A stretch of DNA of 64,000 nucleotides from Xanthobacteraceae bacterium (GTDB taxonomy: Bacteria; Pseudomonadota; Alphaproteobacteria; Rhizobiales; Xanthobacteraceae). Shown here one piece after another: positions 18,756 to 28,736 of the stretch; the stretch's first letter is position 1; each line of letters starts with the position of its first letter. Where the stretch lies: positions 1-64,000 of the forward strand of contig JARBUD010000004.1 of NCBI GenBank assembly GCA_029239875.1, in the 5' to 3' direction. Under the pieces are notes generated by a model, which saw only the letters and a list, made by a program, of their open reading frames with translations, made no database searches and had not been told where the DNA came from. The position numbers and the translations under genes were made by a program.

Positions 18756-19592
18756 TCACCCCTGCTTGGCGGCGCGCGCGGCGGCTTCCAGATGCGGGGT
18801 CAACTGCGGGTCGAGCTTCAGCGCCATGGCGAGCCGGGCGAGGAAGGCGCGCTCGCTGGTATTGTCCGCATCGATGGCGAGCAGCGCGGTGATGTAGACC
18901 TCGGCCGCCTCCTCCGGCGTCGAGACCTCGCGGGCGAGGCTCTCCGCGCTCGCCGGATTGGCGAGCTCGTCGGTCAGGAAGCGCTCGGCCTCGTCGAGCT
19001 GCGCCCCCTGCTGGTTGAGCTTCACGGTGATGGCGGCGCGCTCGGCGTCGTCGATATGGCCGTCGGCCAGCGAGGCGGCGATCATGGTGCGCAGCAGCGT
19101 CACCGGGAAATGGTTGTGGTCGGCCTGCGCCGGATGGAACGGCGAGTGCGCGGGCGGCAGCTGCGCCTGCTGCTGCGGCGGCAGCGGGGTGGCCGCCTGC
19201 TGCGGCTGCTGGCCCTGCTGGTAGTTCTGGTAGGCCTTGTAGGCGAGGGTGCCGACGAGGGCGAGGCCGCCAAGCGCCACCGCGTTCCCGGCCAGCTTGC
19301 GCCCGCCCTTGCTGCCCAGCACCATCGATACCAGCGCGCCGGCCGCGGCGCCGGAGGCGAGCGAGCCGCCATTGTTGCCGAGATACTCCTTCGCCTTGCT
19401 CATCAGGTCGCCGCTGCCGGAAGGCTGCGAACCCGGCGCGCCGGAAACCCCGCCGGTGACATTGCCGGCAAGCCCGCCCAGCAGGCTGCCCAGCGGATTC
19501 TGCTGCGCCGGGACATTGCCCTGGCTGCCCGTCTGCGGCGTGAGGAACTGGTCGAGAAGCCGCTTGGCGTCGAAATTTCCGCTGTTGAACAT
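18756..19592 (-). CDS. DUF533 / TerB-like (tellurite resistance) family protein
   Basis: A 278-aa protein. Residues 1-75 are low-complexity with glycine and glutamine; a glycine/alanine-rich hydrophobic part at about 75-115 may contact the membrane; a Gln/Pro-rich linker follows (about 120-150); residues 155-278 form an all-helical TerB-like domain with the acidic motif SLADGHIDDAERAAI near residue 180. That layout defines DUF533 (YebE-like). The ATG at 19592 has AGGA six bases upstream. The function is unknown; YebE-like proteins are linked to envelope stress in other bacteria. Confidence 0.8.
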   Translation of the reverse strand: MFNSGNFDAKRLLDQFLTPQTGSQGNVPAQQNPLGSLLGGLAGNVTGGVSGAPGSQPSGSGDLMSKAKEYLGNNGGSLASGAAAGALVSMVLGSKGGRKLAGNAVALGGLALVGTLAYKAYQNYQQGQQPQQAATPLPPQQQAQLPPAHSPFHPAQADHNHFPVTLLRTMIAASLADGHIDDAERAAITVKLNQQGAQLDEAERFLTDELANPASAESLAREVSTPEEAAEVYITALLAIDADNTSERAFLARLAMALKLDPQLTPHLEAAARAAKQG

Positions 19593-19732
19593 GTCGCGTC
19601 CTGCTCTCATGGGTTTCGAGGGACGTAGATACCGAACATGGCTTCCGCAAGGACAAGGCCCGGCCGGCGATCAGCATTGAGTGATAGCGCATCTCGACCG
19701 ATCGCCGCATGACGCTTCCGGCACCACAAACG

Positions 19733-19762
19733 AAAAAGGCCCCGCTCTGCCGAGCGGGGCCT
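19733..19762 (-). terminator. Rho-independent terminator
   Basis: On the minus strand an 11-bp GC stem (AGGCCCCGCTC) with a 4-nt loop is followed by TTTTT (19732-19737 region). It lies 25 bases downstream of the stop of the 79-aa secreted protein gene and clearly ends that transcript. Confidence 0.85.
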
Positions 19763-19786
19763 TCCTAGGATGTCGCTGCGCGCGGA

Positions 19787-20026
19787 TCAGCGCGAGCTGC
19801 GGCGGTTCGCGTCGATCTGGTCGGCGATGTAGGGCTCGACGCCCTGCGTCGCGGGTGCCGCGACGTTGCGGCCCTCGAAGACAGGCGCCTGGGCGGCCGG
19901 AGCGCCCTGGGTGACGCTCTGCTGCCAGCCCTTCTTCCAGGTCTTGTCGACACCGGCGGCATCGGCAGCGGTGGTGAGGGCGAGCACGGCGGCTACGGCG
20001 GCGGTGGTGAGGACAAGGGTCTTCAT
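19787..20026 (-). CDS. Small secreted protein, 79 aa, hypothetical
   Basis: ATG 20026 is preceded by AGGAGG with seven-base spacing. The product has a clear signal peptide (LVLTTAAVAAVLALTTAADA, cleavage near residue 23) and a mature part of about 55 polar residues (KTWKKGWQQSV and a DQIDANRRSSR tail) with no cysteines. A strong terminator follows, so it is a monocistronic gene. It is probably periplasmic. I do not recognise the family. Confidence 0.6.
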   Translation of the reverse strand: MKTLVLTTAAVAAVLALTTAADAAGVDKTWKKGWQQSVTQGAPAAQAPVFEGRNVAAPATQGVEPYIADQIDANRRSSR

Positions 20027-20180
20027 GGTCATTCCTCCTGCGCTCCTCCGGAGAGGGCGAATGGCGCGGCCGGGGAGGCCGCCTTGATGACCGGCAGGTA
20101 GTTGTGCGCCGCACCATGTTGAAGGGGCCGGTGAGGCAAAACGGTATTTCCGAGAGAGCAACAATCCCTGGATGACCCCG

Positions 20181-20216
20181 CGTCGCCCAGCGACAACGCG
20201 TGTCGCATCCGTTCAA
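20181..20216 (+). promoter_or_regulatory. Tandem TGTCGC-type operator before soxB
   Basis: CGTCGC-N8-AA at 20181-20196 is followed by TGTCGC-N8-AA at 20201-20216, repeats spaced 20 bases apart, about 126 bases before soxB. The same layout at 21-base spacing precedes gbcA (28737-28773). TGTCGC-N8-AA direct repeats are the known site type of Pseudomonas ArgR, a GATase1/AraC regulator of the same family as the two GlxA-type regulators in this window. The remaining part of 20027-20342 shows no gene. Confidence 0.5.
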
Positions 20217-20342
20217 CGTACGCGCCGAAACAATGCTCGCTCCGGCCGGGCCGGCGCGCGAGCATGTCTCATCATGGTCATGCGGGCGTGACACTCGCAG
20301 GCGGCGGCGTCACCGTCGAAGCTCATCTTGCGGAGGCGAACC

Positions 20343-21593
20343 TTGCAGAAATTCTCCGGCTTCGAGCTGTTCCGCCGGGCGCTCGGCGGCCACCACGGCT
20401 GGCAGCCGCAATGGCGCACGCCGGAGCCCAAAGCGTCCTATGACGTGATCATCGTCGGCGCCGGCGGCCATGGCCTCGCGACCGCCTACTATCTCGCCAA
20501 GGAGCACGGCATCCGCAACGTCGCGGTGATCGAGCGCGGCTGGCTGGGCGGCGGCAATACCGGACGCAACACCACCATCGTGCGCTCCAACTACCTCTTC
20601 GATGAGAGCGCCGGGCTGTACGAGCATGCGGTGAAGCTGTGGGAAGGGCTCTCGACCGACCTCAACTACAACGTCATGTACTCGGCGCGCGGCGTTCTCA
20701 TGCTGGCGCACAACCATCACGACGAGATCAGCTTCAAGCGCCACGTCCATTCCAACCGCCTCAACGGCGTCGACAACGAGTGGCTGAACGCCGAGCAGGT
20801 GAAGGAATTCTGCCCGCCGCTCAACATCAAGTCTATGCGCTACCCGATCCTCGGCGGCGCCTTGCAGCGGCGCGGCGGCACGGCGCGGCACGACGCGGTG
20901 GCCTGGGGCTTCGCCCGCGCCGCGGATTCGCGCGGCGTCGACATCATCCAGAACTGTGAAGTGAAGGGCATCCGCCGCGGCCCCGACGGCGCGGTGGAAG
21001 GCGTCGAGACCTCCAAGGGCTTCATCGGCGCGAAGAAGGTCGGCGTGGTCGCCGCGGGCCACACCTCGGTGGTGATGGCGATGGCCGGCGTGCGCATGCC
21101 GCTGGAGAGCTATCCCCTGCAGGCGCTGGTTTCGGAGCCGGTCAAGCCGGCCTTCCCGACCGTCGTCATGTCCAACACCATCCACGCCTACATCTCGCAG
21201 TCCGACAAGGGCGAGATGGTGATCGGCGCCGGCACCGACGCCTACACCTCCTATTCCCAGCGCGGTGGGCTGCACATCACCACCCACACGTTGGATGCAA
21301 TCTGCGAGCTGGTCCCGCAGTTCCGCCGGCTGCGCATGCTGCGCAACTGGGGCGGCATCGTCGACGTGACGCCCGACCGCTCGCCGATCATCGCCAGGAC
21401 GCCAGTGCCGGGCCTCTATGTGAACTGCGGCTGGGGCACCGGTGGCTTCAAGGCGACGCCGGGCTCGGGCCACGTCTTCGCTCACACCATCGCCCGCGAC
21501 ACGCCGCACGCCATCAACGCGCCCTTCACGCTGGAGCGTTTTCGCGATGGCTTCCTGATCGACGAGGCGGCCGCGGCCGCCGTGGCGCACTGA
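20343..21593 (+). CDS. soxB: Sarcosine oxidase subunit beta
   Basis: A 416-aa flavoprotein with the FAD-binding motif [18 protein letters not shown] near residue 39 and the SoxB pattern [15 protein letters not shown] near residue 75; [18 protein letters not shown] near residue 180 is also family-typical. SoxB is the catalytic subunit of the heterotetrameric oxidase that turns sarcosine into glycine, H2O2 and, with tetrahydrofolate, methylene-THF. I place the start at TTG 20343 ([14 protein letters not shown]), six bases after GGAGG; a TTG at 20328 is the only upstream alternative. First gene of soxBDAG. Confidence 0.95.
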   Translation: MQKFSGFELFRRALGGHHGWQPQWRTPEPKASYDVIIVGAGGHGLATAYYLAKEHGIRNVAVIERGWLGGGNTGRNTTIVRSNYLFDESAGLYEHAVKLWEGLSTDLNYNVMYSARGVLMLAHNHHDEISFKRHVHSNRLNGVDNEWLNAEQVKEFCPPLNIKSMRYPILGGALQRRGGTARHDAVAWGFARAADSRGVDIIQNCEVKGIRRGPDGAVEGVETSKGFIGAKKVGVVAAGHTSVVMAMAGVRMPLESYPLQALVSEPVKPAFPTVVMSNTIHAYISQSDKGEMVIGAGTDAYTSYSQRGGLHITTHTLDAICELVPQFRRLRMLRNWGGIVDVTPDRSPIIARTPVPGLYVNCGWGTGGFKATPGSGHVFAHTIARDTPHAINAPFTLERFRDGFLIDEAAAAAVAH

Positions 21594-21604
21594 GGAGCTG
21601 ACCC

Positions 21605-21892
21605 ATGCTCATCATAGACTGCCCCTGGTGCGGCAAGCGGCCCGAGATCGAGTTCCGCTATGGCGGCGAGGCGCATATCGCCCGCCCGGCCGATCCGTCC
21701 GCCCTCACCGACCAGGAATGGGCGGACTTCCTCTACAGCCGCACCAATCCCAAGGGCCTGCACGCCGAGCGTTGGCGCCACATCCATGGCTGCGGCCGCT
21801 ATTTCAACGCCGTGCGCGACACGGTGAGCGACTTCTTCGTCGTCACCTACAAGGCCGGCGAGGCGCGCCCGGACATCGGCGGGGACAAGTGA
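21605..21892 (+). CDS. soxD: Sarcosine oxidase subunit delta
   Basis: A 95-aa zinc-binding subunit. CPWCGKR at residues 6-12 supplies two cysteines, and HGCGRYF near residue 61 a histidine and a further cysteine, matching the zinc site of SoxD. It lies 11 bases after soxB and one base before soxA, in the canonical B-D-A-G order. Confidence 0.95.
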   Translation: MLIIDCPWCGKRPEIEFRYGGEAHIARPADPSALTDQEWADFLYSRTNPKGLHAERWRHIHGCGRYFNAVRDTVSDFFVVTYKAGEARPDIGGDK

Positions 21893-21893
21893 G

Positions 21894-24800
21894 ATGACCA
21901 ACCGCTTCCGCACCGCCTCCGGCGGGCGCATCGACCGCACGGCGCCCGTCACCTTCCGCTTCGACGGCACGACCTATAACGGCTTCAAGGGCGACACGCT
22001 GGCCTCGGCGCTGATCGCCAATGGCGTCCATCTCGTCGGCCGCTCGTTCAAATATCACCGCCCGCGCGGCTTCCTCTCGGCCGGCTCGGACGAGCCGAAC
22101 GCGCTGGTCACCGTCGCCCGCGACGCCGCCCGCACCGCGCCGAACCTGCGCGCGACGCAGGTCGAGCTCTATGACGGGCTGACGGCCGCGAGCCAGAACC
22201 GCTGGCCCTCCCTCAACTTCGACGCCGGCGCGATGAACGACCTGTTCTCGCCATTCCTGCCGTCCGGCTTCTACTACAAGACCTTCATGTGGCCGGCGGG
22301 AGCGTGGAAGCGCTTCTACGAGCCGAAGATCCGCGCCATGGCGGGCCTCGGCGTCGCGCCGACGCTGCCGGATCCCGACCGCTACACCCAGAACTACGCC
22401 CATTGCGACGTGCTGGTGGTCGGTGCCGGCCCGGCCGGCCTTGCGGCGGCTCTGGCGGCCGCCGAGAGCGGGGCGAAAGTGATCCTCTCCGACGAGCAGG
22501 CCGAGTTCGGCGGCTCGCTGCTGTCCGAGACCTCCGCCGCCATCGAGGGCAAGCCGGCGGCCAAGTGGCTGGCGGAGACGCTCACGAACCTCGAGGCGCG
22601 CGACAACGTCACCCTGCTGACCCGCACCACCGCCTTCGGCTATTTCCCGCACAACCTCATCGCGCTGGCCGAGCGCGTGACCGAGCACCTCGCCGCTCCC
22701 GATCCCGACCTGCCGCGCGAGCGGCTGTGGCAGGTGCGTGCGAAAGAGGTCGTGCTCGCCACCGGCGCGCTGGAGCGCCCGCTGGTGTTCCCCGACAATG
22801 ACCGGCCCGGCGTGCTGCTGGCCGACAGCGGGCGGACCTATCTCAACCGCTACGGCGTGAAGCCCGGCGAGCGCGCGGTGATCTTCACCGCCTGTGACGC
22901 CGGCTACCGTACTGCGCTCGACCTCGCCACCGGTGGTGTCACCATTTCTGCCATCGCCGATCTGCGCGCCAATCTTGACGGCGAGCTGCCCGCCCGCGCG
23001 CTGAAGGCCGGCATCGACGTGCGGCCTGCCACCGTCGTCACCGGCACGTCCGGCCGGCTGCGCGTCTCCTCCGCCGACCTTGGCAAGGTGAAGGGCGGCG
23101 ATGTCGCCTCCCCCGAGAAGGTTGCCTGCGACGTCGTGCTGATGTCCGGTGGCTTCACGCCTTCCGTCCACCTGTTCTCGCAGTCGCGCGGCAAGCTCGC
23201 CTGGGACGCGGCGAGCGGCGCCTATCTGCCGGGCACCTCGGTCGAGCGCGAGCGCTCCGCCGGCGCCTGTCGCGGCGTCTACGGCCTGCAGCGCGTGCTC
23301 GAGGACGGCTATGCGCAGGGCGAGGCGGCGGCGAAAGCCTCGCGCGACTTCGCCTCTCCCTCCCGCGGCGCCACGCCCGCTCCCGCCACCTCGTCCCGTG
23401 CCTTCCCGGCGCAGGCGGACGATCTCGGCACCGACGGCTTCATCGGCGCCACGCCGCATGGCCGCAACCCGGCCTTCACCAAAGCTCTCGTGGACTGGCA
23501 GAACGACGTCACCTCCAAGGACATCAAGCTCGCCACCCGCGAGGGCTTCCGTTCCATCGAGCATGTGAAGCGCTACACCACCACCGGCATGGCGACCGAC
23601 CAGGGCAAGACCTCCAACATGAATGCCCTCGGCATCGTGTCGGAGGCGCTGAAAGAGGAGGTGCCGAAGATCGGGCTCACCACCTTCCGCCCACCCTTCA
23701 CCCCGACCACCTTCGGTATCTTCGCCGGCGCCGCGCGCGGCGACCTGCTCGATCCGCTCCGCAAGACCGCGATCCACGACTGGGCGGCCGAGCACGGCGC
23801 CGCCTTCGAGGACGTCTCGATGTGGAAGCGAGCGCACTACTTCCCCAAGGCCGGCGAGGACATGCACGCCGCCGTCGCCCGCGAATGCAAGGCGGTGCGC
23901 TCGTCGGTCGGCATGTTCGACGCTTCGACGCTCGGCAAGATCGAAGTGGTCGGCCCGGACGCCGCCGAGTTCATGAACCGCATCTACACCAATGCCTGGG
24001 CCAAGCTGGAGCCCGGCCGGCTGCGCTACGGCGTCATGCTGCGCGAGGACGGCTTCGTCATGGATGACGGCGTGGTCGGGCGCCTCGCCGCCGACCGCTT
24101 CCATGTCACCACCACCACCGGTGGCGCCCCGCGCGTCCTCGCCCATATGGAGGACTACCTCCAGACCGAGTGGCCGGACCTCGATGTGTGGCTGACGTCC
24201 ACCACCGAGCAATGGGCGGTGATCGCGGTGCAGGGGCAGAACGCTCGCGCCGTGCTCCAGCCGCTCATCGAGGGCATCGACCTCTCCAAGGAGGCCTTCC
24301 CGCATATGAGCGTGCGCGAAGGCCGCATCTGCGGCGTGCCCACGCGCCTGTTCAGCGTCTCCTTCACCGGCGAGCTTGGCTTCGAGGTCAACGTGCCCGC
24401 GGAATATGGCCGCTTCGTCTGGGAGGCGATCTTCGCCGCCGGCGAGCCCTTCGGCATCACGCCCTACGGCACCGAGACCATGCATGTGCTGCGCGCCGAG
24501 AAGGGGTACATCATCGTCGGCCAGGAGACGGACGGCACGGCGACGCCGGACGATGTCAATCTCGGCTGGGCGGTCGGCAAGGCGAAGAAGGACTTCGTCG
24601 GCAAGCGCTCGCTGGCCCGCGATTCCATGTCGGCGCCGGACCGCAAGCAGCTGGTCGGCCTGCTCACCAAGGAGCCGGCCATCGTGCTGGAGGAAGGCGC
24701 GCAAATCGTCGCCGACCCCGGCGCGCCGGTGCCCGTGCCGATGCTCGGCTTCGTGACCTCGTCCTATCCCAGTGCCACGCTCGGCCGCTCCATCGCGCTG

Positions 24801-24929
24801 GCGGTGATCAAGGGCGGGCGGGCGCGCATCGGTGAGACGCTGTTCGTCGCCATGCCCGACCGCGCCATCGAGGTCGAGCTGGTCGAGCCGGCCTTCTACG
24901 ATCCCAAGGGAGAGCGCCTCAATGCTTGA
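21894..24929 (+). CDS. soxA: Sarcosine oxidase subunit alpha
   Basis: A 1011-aa protein of standard length. Residues 1-95 form a ferredoxin-like domain without cluster cysteines; a pyridine-nucleotide domain follows with VLVVGAGPAGLAAALAAAESGA near residue 173; residues from about 620 form the GcvT-like folate-binding domain (SVGMFDASTLGKIEVVGPDA near 675, and GTETMHVLRAEKGYIIVGQETDG near 860). The subunit carries NAD and the tetrahydrofolate site that captures the one-carbon unit. Its stop overlaps the soxG start by eight bases. Confidence 0.95.
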   Translation: MTNRFRTASGGRIDRTAPVTFRFDGTTYNGFKGDTLASALIANGVHLVGRSFKYHRPRGFLSAGSDEPNALVTVARDAARTAPNLRATQVELYDGLTAASQNRWPSLNFDAGAMNDLFSPFLPSGFYYKTFMWPAGAWKRFYEPKIRAMAGLGVAPTLPDPDRYTQNYAHCDVLVVGAGPAGLAAALAAAESGAKVILSDEQAEFGGSLLSETSAAIEGKPAAKWLAETLTNLEARDNVTLLTRTTAFGYFPHNLIALAERVTEHLAAPDPDLPRERLWQVRAKEVVLATGALERPLVFPDNDRPGVLLADSGRTYLNRYGVKPGERAVIFTACDAGYRTALDLATGGVTISAIADLRANLDGELPARALKAGIDVRPATVVTGTSGRLRVSSADLGKVKGGDVASPEKVACDVVLMSGGFTPSVHLFSQSRGKLAWDAASGAYLPGTSVERERSAGACRGVYGLQRVLEDGYAQGEAAAKASRDFASPSRGATPAPATSSRAFPAQADDLGTDGFIGATPHGRNPAFTKALVDWQNDVTSKDIKLATREGFRSIEHVKRYTTTGMATDQGKTSNMNALGIVSEALKEEVPKIGLTTFRPPFTPTTFGIFAGAARGDLLDPLRKTAIHDWAAEHGAAFEDVSMWKRAHYFPKAGEDMHAAVARECKAVRSSVGMFDASTLGKIEVVGPDAAEFMNRIYTNAWAKLEPGRLRYGVMLREDGFVMDDGVVGRLAADRFHVTTTTGGAPRVLAHMEDYLQTEWPDLDVWLTSTTEQWAVIAVQGQNARAVLQPLIEGIDLSKEAFPHMSVREGRICGVPTRLFSVSFTGELGFEVNVPAEYGRFVWEAIFAAGEPFGITPYGTETMHVLRAEKGYIIVGQETDGTATPDDVNLGWAVGKAKKDFVGKRSLARDSMSAPDRKQLVGLLTKEPAIVLEEGAQIVADPGAPVPVPMLGFVTSSYPSATLGRSIALAVIKGGRARIGETLFVAMPDRAIEVELVEPAFYDPKGERLNA

Positions 24930-25500
24930 GCGTTCGATGCCTACCCCCGTCGCCGCCAACCCGCTCGATGCGCTGGCGGCAAGCTCGCGGCCGGTCGAGG
25001 CGGCGCGGCTCACTGCCCTCGGCCCCGCCGCCCGACTGGCCTTCCGCGGCCGCGAGGCGGCGATCAGTCCGGCGGGGGACGCCTTTGGCGTCGCCCTGCC
25101 GCGCGAGGCGTGCCGGAGCCATCAGGCGGAGGGCCGCTTCGCCCTCTGGCTCGGCCCGGACGAATGGCTGCTCATCGTCCCGGGCGCCGAGCCGGCGCCG
25201 ATCTTCGCCGCCATCGAAGCCGCGACCGCCGGCATGCCGCGCTCGCTGGTCGACGTGTCCGCGCGCAGCGTCGGCATCGAGATCGCCGGCGCCAAGGCCG
25301 CCTTCGTGCTGAACCAGGGCTGCCCGCTGGATCTCTCGCTGGACGCCTTCCCCGTCGGGATGTGCACCCGCACCGTCTTCCACAAGGCCGAGATCGTGCT
25401 GGTGCGCCTTGCACCCGACATCTTCCACATCGACGTCTGGCGCTCCTTTGCGCCCTATGTCTGGGAGTTGCTGGAAGAGGGCCGGCGCGAGCTGGCCTGA
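24922..25500 (+). CDS. soxG: Sarcosine oxidase subunit gamma
   Basis: A 192-aa protein of the SoxG family with a GcvT-like fold: WLGPDEWLLIVPG near residue 75, LVDVSARSVGIEIAG near residue 105 and NQGCPLDLSLDAFPVG near residue 130. It completes the heterotetramer. The ATG at 24922 lies inside the end of soxA (8-base overlap), so translation is coupled. Confidence 0.93.
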   Translation: MLERSMPTPVAANPLDALAASSRPVEAARLTALGPAARLAFRGREAAISPAGDAFGVALPREACRSHQAEGRFALWLGPDEWLLIVPGAEPAPIFAAIEAATAGMPRSLVDVSARSVGIEIAGAKAAFVLNQGCPLDLSLDAFPVGMCTRTVFHKAEIVLVRLAPDIFHIDVWRSFAPYVWELLEEGRRELA

Positions 25501-25638
25501 GATTTGCCGCCCCCCACGCCAAGACCGGGGGCGCGCCTCAGAAACGCGACAAGAAGAAGGGGGCCGCAAAGGCCCTGCCAGAGGAATCGTCCGGCCGCAC
25601 GCTCACCCGCTGCGCGACCGAGGGAATGTGATGCGCCC

Positions 25639-27003
25639 ATGATCAGCGCGTTCGAGCTCTTCAAGATCGGCATTGGCCCCTCCTCCTCGCACACGGTGGG
25701 GCCGATGGTGGCCGCCGCCGCCTTCGCCGAGCGGCTCACCTCGGACGGCGTGCTCGGCCGCGTGGCGCGGGTCGAGGTGGCGCTATTCGGCTCGCTCGCC
25801 TGGACCGGCAAGGGCCACGGCACCGACAAGGCGGTCATCCTCGGCCTCGCCGGCGAGCGCCCGCGCACCGTCGACCCGGACCGCGCCGACGCGCTCGTCG
25901 CCGAAGTGGCGACGCAGAGGCAGCTCTCCCTCGCCGGTCACCGCCTCATCGGCTTCGATCCCGAAACCGACATCCTGTTCGACAGCAAGGCGCCCACGCC
26001 CAAGCACCCCAATACGCTCGCACTGCGAGCCTACACGGCCGACGGCGCGCTCATCGCCGAGGAGCGCTGGTGCTCCATCGGCGGCGGCTTCGTCGCCCCC
26101 GAAGAGGATGTCGGCCGCCCGGCGCCGCCGGAAGAGGTCGCGCTGCCCCATCCCTTCCGCAACGCCCGCGATCTGCTCGCCATGGCGGAAGGTGCGGGGC
26201 TTTCCATCGCCGGGCTCGTCGCCGCCAATGAGCGTGCCCGCCGGCCCGCAGTGGAAGTCGATGAGCATCTCGACGGCGTCATCGACACCATGATGGCCTG
26301 CGTCGACCGCGGCATCGCCACCTCCGGCGAATTGCCCGGCGGGCTGAAGGTGAAGCGCCGCGCCCGCGCGATTCACCAGGCGCTCATCGCCCGCAACGCC
26401 CGCACGCCGCACGAGATCATGGACTGGGTCAGCCTCTACGCCATCGCGGTGAACGAGGAGAACGCCGCCGGCGGGCGCGTCGTCACCGCCCCGACCAATG
26501 GCGCGGCGGGCGTCGTTCCCGCGACGCTGCGCTACTACCGGGATCACTGCCCCGGCGCCGACCGGGCAGGCATGCACATCTTCCTGCTCGCCGCCACCGC
26601 GATCGGCGCGCTGTTCAAGATGAACGCCTCCATCTCCGGCGCCGAGGTCGGCTGCCAGGGTGAGGTCGGCGTCGCCTGCTCCATGGCGGCGGCGGGTCTC
26701 TGCGCGGCGCTGGGCGGGACAAATGCGCAGGTCGAGAACGCCGCCGAGATCGGCATGGAGCATCATCTCGGCATGACCTGTGACCCCATAGGCGGCCTCG
26801 TCCAGGTGCCCTGCATCGAGCGCAACGCTTTTGGGGCCATCAGCGCGGTCAACGCCGCCTCGCTGGCGCTGCATGGCGACGGCACGCACATCGTCCCGCT
26901 CGACAAGGTCATCGCCACCATGCGCGAGACCGGCCGCGACATGGCCTCCAAATACAAGGAGACCTCGCTCGGCGGCCTCGCGGTGAACCTGCCCGAATGC
27001 TGA
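25639..27003 (+). CDS. sdaA: L-serine ammonia-lyase
   Basis: A 454-aa single-chain serine deaminase with [19 protein letters not shown] at the start and the iron-sulfur cysteines in [18 protein letters not shown] (near residue 335) and [10 protein letters not shown] (near residue 380). It converts L-serine to pyruvate and ammonia using an oxygen-sensitive 4Fe-4S cluster. It lies 138 bases after soxG on the same strand; the spacer has no gene. The location shows that serine made from sarcosine-derived glycine and methylene-THF is meant for pyruvate. Confidence 0.93.
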   Translation: MISAFELFKIGIGPSSSHTVGPMVAAAAFAERLTSDGVLGRVARVEVALFGSLAWTGKGHGTDKAVILGLAGERPRTVDPDRADALVAEVATQRQLSLAGHRLIGFDPETDILFDSKAPTPKHPNTLALRAYTADGALIAEERWCSIGGGFVAPEEDVGRPAPPEEVALPHPFRNARDLLAMAEGAGLSIAGLVAANERARRPAVEVDEHLDGVIDTMMACVDRGIATSGELPGGLKVKRRARAIHQALIARNARTPHEIMDWVSLYAIAVNEENAAGGRVVTAPTNGAAGVVPATLRYYRDHCPGADRAGMHIFLLAATAIGALFKMNASISGAEVGCQGEVGVACSMAAAGLCAALGGTNAQVENAAEIGMEHHLGMTCDPIGGLVQVPCIERNAFGAISAVNAASLALHGDGTHIVPLDKVIATMRETGRDMASKYKETSLGGLAVNLPEC

Positions 27004-27050
27004 AGCGCGACCGGCCCGCCGGCCAACCGGCATCATCTTTGCTACCGCAG

Positions 27051-27071
27051 GCAGCAAATTTGCTATGCTGC
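27051..27071 (+). promoter_or_regulatory. GCAAA-type operator candidate before the first GlxA regulator
   Basis: GCAG-CAAATTTGCTATG-CTGC forms inverted 4-nt arms separated by 13 bases, 15 bases before ATG 27087. The same layout with 13-base spacing and similar spacer bases appears before dgcA (34923-34947), a related sequence before sulP (33174-33190), and an inverted partial copy before the second GlxA gene (32087-32103). Probably a binding site of one of the GlxA regulators. Confidence 0.4.
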
Positions 27072-27086
27072 GATCCGGAGCAGGCC

Positions 27087-28142
27087 ATGAACCAGCAGCG
27101 ACCTCTTCCCCAAGGTGCCTCCGCGAGCGCGGCCAATGCCGCGCCGGTGTTGAATGTCGGCTTCATCCTCGCCGACAATTTCACCCTCTCGGCCTTCTCG
27201 CTGATGGTCGACCAGTTCCGCCTCGCCGCCGACGACGGCGACCGTTCGCGCCCGATCCTGGCGCGTTGGCAGGTCATGTCGTCCCGGCCCGAGCCGATCC
27301 GCACGAGCTGCGGCGTCACCGTGGCGCCGTCCGGCCCGCTCGCCGATCCGGCGAACTTCAACTACATCATCGTCGTCGGCGGCCTGCTGCATGGCGGCAA
27401 GCAGCTCGACGAGGAGAGCGTCGCCTATCTCAAGCGCGCCGCCCGCGCCGGCGTGCCGCTGGTCGGCGTGTGCACCGGATCCTTCGTGCTCGCCCGCGCC
27501 GGGCTGATGACCGGCCGGCGCTGCTGCGTCTCCTGGTACCACTATCAGGACTTCCTCGACGAGTTCCCGCACCACACGCCGGTCGCCGACCGGCTCTATG
27601 TCATCGACGGCGACCGCATCACCTGCGCCGGCGGCGGCGGCGCGGCGGACCTCGCCACCGCGCTGGTGGAAAAGTTCCTCGGCCGCGCCATCGCCCAGAA
27701 GAGCCGCCATGTGCTGCTGCTCGACCGCCAGCGGCCCGGCACCGAATCCCAGCCGCACCCGCCCATCGCCGATCTCGTCGCCGACGACCGCGTGCGCCGC
27801 TCGCTCCTCTTGATGGAGCAGCACCTTGCGGACCCGCTGCCCATCGCCGACATCGCCCGCCGGCTGCAACTCTCCACCCGCCAGCTGGAGCGGCTGTTCC
27901 AGACCGTGATGGGCCAGCGCCCGGCCGAGTTCTACCGGAGGCTGCGCCTGCGCTATGCGCGCTTCCTGCTCGACACGACGGGGCGCTCGGTGACTGACAT
28001 CGCCCTCGAGGCCGGCTTCTCCGACTGCGCGCATTTCTCCCGCCAGTTCAAGGCGCAGCACGGCTTCACTCCGTCGGATGCACGTGCCCGCGCCCCCGGC
28101 CCCGCCGCCCAGAGCGTCGCCGCGCACCGGCTTTTCGAATAG
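27087..28142 (+). CDS. GlxA-family transcriptional regulator (GbdR-like)
   Basis: A 351-aa protein with an N-terminal DJ-1/PfpI-like (GATase1) domain, residues 20-195, with the nucleophile-elbow cysteine in [14 protein letters not shown], and a C-terminal AraC helix-turn-helix domain, residues 230-330 ([12 protein letters not shown] and [18 protein letters not shown]). Regulators of this type (GbdR, SouR, CdhR) activate betaine, dimethylglycine and sarcosine catabolism in Pseudomonas. The location after sdaA and before gbcAB supports a GbdR- or SouR-like role. The ATG at 27087 has a GGAG site. Ligand is inferred. Confidence 0.85.
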   Translation: MNQQRPLPQGASASAANAAPVLNVGFILADNFTLSAFSLMVDQFRLAADDGDRSRPILARWQVMSSRPEPIRTSCGVTVAPSGPLADPANFNYIIVVGGLLHGGKQLDEESVAYLKRAARAGVPLVGVCTGSFVLARAGLMTGRRCCVSWYHYQDFLDEFPHHTPVADRLYVIDGDRITCAGGGGAADLATALVEKFLGRAIAQKSRHVLLLDRQRPGTESQPHPPIADLVADDRVRRSLLLMEQHLADPLPIADIARRLQLSTRQLERLFQTVMGQRPAEFYRRLRLRYARFLLDTTGRSVTDIALEAGFSDCAHFSRQFKAQHGFTPSDARARAPGPAAQSVAAHRLFE

Positions 28143-28151
28143 GGTCGGGCT

Positions 28152-28589
28152 TCAAAGCCCCGTTGCGATCAGGATCGCCCCGCCGCCGATCAGCGCGACG
28201 CCGGCCCAACCGATCGTGGTCAGCTTTTCCCCGAGAAAGACCGCCGCGAAGAGGGCCACCAGCACCACGCTGAGCTTGTCGATCGGCGCGACGCGTGCGG
28301 CGTCCCCCAGTTGCAGGGCCCGGAAATAGCAGAGCCACGACGCGCCCGTCGCCAGCCCCGACAGCACGAGAAAGAGCAGCGAGCGCGACGAGACCGTGCC
28401 CAGCCCCTGCCAGCCGCCGGTCAGCGTCAGCATGCCGGCGATGGCGAACAGGATGACGACGGTGCGGATGAAGGTCGCGAAGTCCGAGCCGACATTCGCC
28501 ACGCCGACCTTGGCGAAGATGGCGGTGAGCGCCGCGAACACGGCCGAGAGCAGCCCCCAGATCTGCCAGCTTGCGAGGAAGGATTTCAT
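28152..28589 (-). CDS. EamA-domain small transporter (single repeat)
   Basis: A 145-aa membrane protein holding a single EamA repeat of about five helices: SAVFAALTAIFAKVGV at the start and KLSVVLVALFAAVFLGEKLT near residue 105. It is half the size of usual EamA transporters, so it would work as a dimer like small multidrug-resistance proteins. It converges on the GlxA gene and diverges from gbcA, sharing the gbcA upstream region. It might move a betaine-pathway metabolite, but this is only suggested by position. Confidence 0.75.
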   Translation of the reverse strand: MKSFLASWQIWGLLSAVFAALTAIFAKVGVANVGSDFATFIRTVVILFAIAGMLTLTGGWQGLGTVSSRSLLFLVLSGLATGASWLCYFRALQLGDAARVAPIDKLSVVLVALFAAVFLGEKLTTIGWAGVALIGGGAILIATGL

Positions 28590-28736
28590 GATGTCCAGTC
28601 GCCGGGTCCGGGTTCGATAATTAGGGAGGCATCATAGGCCGTCCGCGACCGCATGCCGGCCGGGCGCCTGACGTCGTTCGGTGTTTTCCACCGGGTATCG
28701 AAAAGGGACATCTCCATTCGTCCGACGACCGCCAAA

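Noticed and set aside
21843-25013. Open frame of about 1,050 codons antisense to soxA
   Set aside because: Mirror frame of a GC-rich gene; the composition (runs of Arg, His, Ala, Gly) and lack of domains mark it as non-coding.
25501-25638. A possible small gene between soxG and sdaA
   Set aside because: Frames here are lysine- and arginine-rich, lack a start with a ribosome site and show no domain; treated as spacer.
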